A stretch of DNA of 44,838 nucleotides from JBAXTZ01 sp041666525. Lineage in GTDB: Bacteria; Bacillota; Negativicutes; JBAXTZ01. The translations under genes and the position numbers were made by a program. Where the stretch lies: NCBI GenBank assembly GCA_041666525.1, contig JBAYGT010000018.1:1-44838 (forward strand). The letters are read 5' to 3'. Under the pieces are notes generated by a model. That model searched no databases and had not been told where the DNA came from. It worked only from the letters and a program-made list of their open reading frames with translations. This document shows positions 42,250 to 44,838 of this stretch, piece after piece. Every line of letters starts with the position of its first letter. Position 1 is the stretch's first letter.

Positions 42250-43017
42250 ATGACCAAGGCTGCTTATCCAATATTGGAGTGCCCGGCTAACCGTGTAGCG
42301 GTATTGAATGCCAATGCCTTTTTCCCAAATGGAAATTTTGCCAATCGTGCCGTGCTGTGTTTCTTTAAAGAGGTTATTGAACAGCTGGCGGACCTTGGCC
42401 AGCTGGAGCGCGTAGGTATCGTTAATTTGGAAAACGGATTGCATCCGATATATACTATGCAATACAACGGCGAAAAACTATTGGTAATGCACCCCGGTGT
42501 CGGGGCGCCCTATGCCGCGGCGATGCTCGAAGGATTAATTTCCATGGGTGCCAAAAACGTGGTAGCCTGCGGCGGCGGCGGTGTGCTTAACCGCGATATC
42601 GTTGTCGGACATCTGGTAGTGCCGACGGTGGCAGTGCGCGACGAGGGCACATCCTATAAATATCTTCCGGCGGCAGCCGAAGTGCTGCTCAACAAAACGG
42701 CGATCGACGCCATTGGCGCGACGCTGAATAAACATAACGTGCCATATATTGCCGGGAAAGTCTGGACCACCGACGCTTTGTTTCGTGAAACACCGGAAGT
42801 TATTGCCGAACGTGCCGCCGCGGGTTGCGTTATTGTCGAAATGGAGTGCGCGGCGTTTGCGGCGGTAGCCGAGTTTCGCAACATTCAGTTCGGGCAAATT
42901 CTCTACGGCGGTGACGATGTAACTGCAGACAAATGGGATGGCCGCGAGTGGCAAGAACAATCATCAACCCGGGAAAAGCTGTTTTGGCTGGCAGTTGAAG
43001 CGGCCTGTGCGCTGTAA
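42250..43017 (+). CDS. Nucleoside phosphorylase (uridine phosphorylase-like)
   Basis: 255 residues behind AAGGAGAA. Family strings are HPGVGAPYAAAMLEGLISMGAKNVVACG for phosphate and ribose binding, VAVRDEGTSYKYLP, WTTDALFRETPEVI and VEMECAAFAAVAEF, in which Met and Glu contact the ribose. It cleaves a nucleoside with phosphate to base and (deoxy)ribose 1-phosphate in salvage. Uridine is the best guess from the RDEGTSYKYLP and TDALFRETPE segments. It follows the serine hydrolase gene by 11 bases. Confidence 0.88.
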   Translation: MTKAAYPILECPANRVAVLNANAFFPNGNFANRAVLCFFKEVIEQLADLGQLERVGIVNLENGLHPIYTMQYNGEKLLVMHPGVGAPYAAAMLEGLISMGAKNVVACGGGGVLNRDIVVGHLVVPTVAVRDEGTSYKYLPAAAEVLLNKTAIDAIGATLNKHNVPYIAGKVWTTDALFRETPEVIAERAAAGCVIVEMECAAFAAVAEFRNIQFGQILYGGDDVTADKWDGREWQEQSSTREKLFWLAVEAACAL

Positions 43018-43029
43018 TTGCTGAAAGTG

Positions 43030-43058
43030 TTGCTGAAAAACAATTGCAAGGTTATAAT
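43030..43058 (+). promoter_or_regulatory. Strong promoter of the 48-residue protein
   Basis: TTGCTG (43030-43035), 17-bp spacer, consensus TATAAT (43053-43058). The start near 43065 gives a 48-nt leader. Confidence 0.7.
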
Positions 43059-43112
43059 GGTAGCAGAGCAGTTGTTTTTGGAACAATCGACAAATAGAAG
43101 GTGGTGAGTGAA

Positions 43113-43259
43113 ATGACACAACTAAAACCAGCTAAACCCAACGCAACTACGGAAAAAAATTCCAAATTCCACCAAGCCAAGAATACAAAAACCGGATTTA
43201 TGGGCGGAGCGCAATCAAAAACCAACGTTAAGAAAACGCATTCGCCGCGCGGAAAATAA
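43113..43259 (+). CDS. 48-residue basic protein of unknown function
   Basis: ATG 43113 to TAA 43259, behind AAGGTGGTGA. The product (MTQLKPAKPNATTEKNSKFH, then a Lys-rich middle, ending KKTHSPRGK) is very basic, rich in Lys, Asn and Thr, low in hydrophobic residues and probably unstructured. It has its own consensus promoter and a strong terminator, so it is a single-gene unit, likely well expressed. Such proteins can bind nucleic acid or act like small spore or ribosome-associated proteins; I do not recognise the family. Confidence 0.7.
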   Translation: MTQLKPAKPNATTEKNSKFHQAKNTKTGFMGGAQSKTNVKKTHSPRGK

Positions 43260-43296
43260 TCAGTTAATTTCAAAGTATTCGAATACAATTCTCGAA

Positions 43297-43323
43297 ACAG
43301 ACGGCGAAAGCCGTCTGTTTTTT
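43297..43323 (+). terminator. Rho-independent terminator of the 48-residue gene
   Basis: A 9-bp perfect stem ACAGACGGC/GCCGTCTGT closed by a GAAA tetraloop (43297-43318), followed by TTTTT. Confidence 0.95.
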
Positions 43324-43342
43324 GTTGTAAACAAAGTTGTGC

Positions 43343-43348
43343 TATAAT
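43343..43348 (+). promoter_or_regulatory. Extended -10 promoter of the secreted hypothetical gene
   Basis: TGCTATAAT (43340-43348) is a consensus -10 with the TGN extension; the -35 (TTTTGT, 17 bp upstream) is weak and overlaps the preceding terminator. Confidence 0.5.
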
Positions 43349-43391
43349 CTATAAAAAACAACCTAATATCAATAAACGGGAGAGTTAACCA

Positions 43392-44033
43392 TTGAAACCA
43401 CTAAAGACCATTATTGCGACAGCCGCAACTGTTTTGCTGCTGTTTACTACAATAGTTTTTGCTGCCGATCCGCTACAAATTGACTCGCAAAGAACTTTAA
43501 CGGGATTCTTGACAATTCCCTGGTGCGCAGATATTTCGGTTGCAGAAAAAGTCATGCTGGCGCGTCCGAAAACATTATATATCACCCGGTTAGTTAAGCA
43601 GGATCTTCCCGATCATTTCGACATTGTCGATCGCGATCTGGGAACCTTTGGCAACCAGACGGCAATCATTGATCTCGAATTTGTCGGAGCTAAAGGCAGT
43701 GAAAAGCTTACCGGCGGATCGGCATTCATTCCCGAAGACGAATACAATCTTTTCAAATTATTCCGCGCTATCAGTCAGGCGTTGACCAGCAAATATGGCA
43801 AACCCGATATTGCTGATCAATTTAAGTTGCAAGAAATGAAAAGCAAGTGGTATCTGTCAACGAACGGTGTGCCTTCGAGTATTGTTATGACGATAAAGCC
43901 TGCAGCAGATTATACCAACGATCCGGACGTTCCCGCTTATCTGAAAAATACCGTTTCCGGCGTAGCTATAGAATACCAATACGCGGACATCAGCGCGCAG
44001 CAAATTCAGGATATCAACAGCAGTGATTTGTAA
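43392..44033 (+). CDS. Exported hypothetical protein
   Basis: 213 residues from TTG 43392, with GGGAGAG upstream. A clear signal peptide (TIIATAATVLLLFTTIVFAA) with an AxA-type cleavage site ends near residue 25. The mature part has IDSQRTLTGFLTIPWCADISVAEKVM, suggesting a small domain beginning with an amphipathic helix. Later TSKYGKPDIADQF and VSGVAIEYQYADI resemble the two halves of small periplasmic alpha/beta domains. I do not recognise the family. It is monocistronic and is the last protein gene I can support before the structured RNA. Confidence 0.75.
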   Translation: MKPLKTIIATAATVLLLFTTIVFAADPLQIDSQRTLTGFLTIPWCADISVAEKVMLARPKTLYITRLVKQDLPDHFDIVDRDLGTFGNQTAIIDLEFVGAKGSEKLTGGSAFIPEDEYNLFKLFRAISQALTSKYGKPDIADQFKLQEMKSKWYLSTNGVPSSIVMTIKPAADYTNDPDVPAYLKNTVSGVAIEYQYADISAQQIQDINSSDL

Positions 44034-44159
44034 TTAATTATTAGATTTATTGATGAACATTGCCGAATAATTATATTGTAGCGCACACGTATATGGACGG
44101 CGGTTTGCGACGGTCGTGAAAAAACTTGCGAATTATTTCGAATTATTTTCAAAAACTGC

Positions 44160-44188
44160 TTGACGGATATTAAAAGTGGTGGTATACT
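44160..44188 (+). promoter_or_regulatory. Consensus promoter of the large structured RNA
   Basis: TTGACG (44160-44165), 17-bp spacer and TATACT (44183-44188), one mismatch in each hexamer. AT-rich, UP-element-like sequence precedes it (44129-44156). The start is predicted at about 44195. No ribosome-binding site with a long frame follows. Confidence 0.75.
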
Positions 44189-44194
44189 GTATCT

Positions 44195-44838
44195 CGCCCT
44201 CAGGTACAGGTTGCTGACAGTAACCGAAAACCTGAAGGTCGACCAGCGGGTTGAAGCCTTGTAAACATTGTGTTTGTGAGCTGTTCGCTGGAAGTATCCG
44301 CTCCGCAACTGCTGTTGGTGATGATAGGTTAATCACTGACATAAGATGATCGTAGCAACGACATCGAACAGCAAGAGCGCACGTGACCAAAAAGTAGCGT
44401 GCTGACATCGGGGAAGGGAGCCACTCCGTAATTCAAATTTGAAATTTAAGATTTGAAATTTTGATGCGGAGCTGGTAAAGACCTCGGCAGTGATGAGCGC
44501 AAGCGAGTGACTGCAAAGCGAGGCGGCAACACCGACGAGACTTGAGATAGTAACGTCGAAGGCAGACACGGACAGCGAAAGCGCGTGCGCCTTGGTTTCT
44601 CAGAAAAAGCGTGGCTGTGCAAACGGTCGGGTTGTGAGAAATAAGCGTGTTGCGACAATCTTAGCTAGGGATTGGGATATAGGGCATAGGGATTGGAGAG
44701 AACCTCCAAATCCTGAATCCGATACCCTAAACCCGAGAGAGATTAACGCCCCGGAACGGCAGAAGAGTGGCTGACATAGCCTTCTGCAGAACGAGCTCCA
44801 TATGGTAAGCGAGTATGGAGGAGACCACGGGGGACTGA
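44195..44838 (+). ncRNA. Large highly structured noncoding RNA, 5' 640 nt (runs off the window)
   Basis: No plausible protein frame exists, yet the sequence folds into a chain of helices. These include GCTGTTCG/CGAACAGC (44280-44287 with 44365-44372) enclosing two hairpins; CTCCG/CGGAG (44424 with 44467) with a long AT-rich tip; and CCTCG-GCAGT/ACTGC-CGAGG (44482-44523). Others are CGACG/CGTCG (44533-44558); AAGGC-CACG/CGTG-GCCTT capped by a GAAA loop (44559-44593); and TTTCTCA/TGAGAAA (44596-44641). A ~30-bp hairpin lies at 44666-44734, GCAGAA/TTCTGC at 44759-44787 and CTCCATA/TATGGAG at 44796-44820. This density of helices and GNRA-type loops is typical of ornate large RNAs or ribozymes. 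It could be an OLE-, ROOL- or GOLLD-like RNA or a group II intron 5' half; I find no intron domain V and cannot assign a family. Confidence 0.65.

Noticed and set aside
44006..44658. Minus-strand frames across the terminal RNA (100, 91, 78 and 70 residues)
   Set aside because: They overlap each other in different frames, lack ribosome-binding sites, and lie antisense to strong helices driven by a plus-strand promoter.
44759..44838. Group II intron domain V at the right edge
   Set aside because: The hairpin CTCCATA/TATGGAG lacks the catalytic-triad base pairing and bulge of domain V, so it does not by itself identify an intron.

Overview
The window reads as the replication-origin region of a diderm Firmicute, most probably a member of the Negativicutes. 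It has the Firmicutes order dnaA-dnaN-S4 protein-recF-DUF721-gyrB, and Firmicutes-type small genes (DUF1659, DUF2922, DUF4446, single-chain SpeD). It also has a two-partner-secretion filamentous adhesin, which needs an outer membrane. The species assignment is inference. Both ends look like contig breaks in difficult sequence: tandem repeats at the left, and an unfinished structured RNA at the right.

Layout. 1-2349 (-): 5' part of a large haemagglutinin-like adhesin with 177-bp repeats. 2569-6007 (-): NUDIX hydrolase, Nim-type flavoprotein, GNAT acetyltransferase, a P1-nuclease/phospholipase-C-like protein and an iron-sulfur flavodoxin. 6147-6290 (-): a 47-residue protein behind a promoter with a LexA-type operator. 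6479-8390 (-): a compact cassette of small proteins around an N-acetylmuramoyl-L-alanine amidase. 8391-10434: dnaA with DnaA-box clusters on both sides (bipartite oriC) and a DnaA-trio-like run before dnaN. 10435-15726: dnaN, S4 protein, recF, DUF721-zinc protein, gyrB. 15795-17204: secreted NlpC/P60 hydrolase where gyrA is often found. 17205-18821: speD and speE behind a long structured leader. 18846-18942: candidate orphan small RNA.

18947-29152 (-): methyltransferase, aldo/keto reductase, frameshifted esterase, flavoprotein, serine hydrolase, PHP protein, cobalamin methionine synthase and YeiH exporter. Four parS sites lie in this arm or just beyond it, one of them inside the methionine synthase coding sequence. 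29342-35827: kdpFABC plus a KdpD that lacks its kinase domains. 35889-40663: parA, parB, cysteine desulfurase, DUF4446, selA. 40724-44033: serine hydrolase, nucleoside phosphorylase, a 48-residue basic protein and a secreted hypothetical protein. 44160-44838: a consensus promoter followed by at least 640 nt of strongly structured, apparently noncoding RNA that runs off the window.

The genes fit together as an origin domain: DnaA boxes, four parS sites and parAB within about 29 kb give initiation and segregation. Selenium (selA, desulfurase), polyamine (speDE), potassium (kdp) and one-carbon/B12 (metH) functions are carried alongside. A recurring oddity is short degenerate low-complexity repeats (GAGTTCT-, CTTTGCGG-, CAACTTGG-, ATTTGAA- and TAGGGATT-like) placed in protein linkers, intergenic DNA and RNA hairpin tips.
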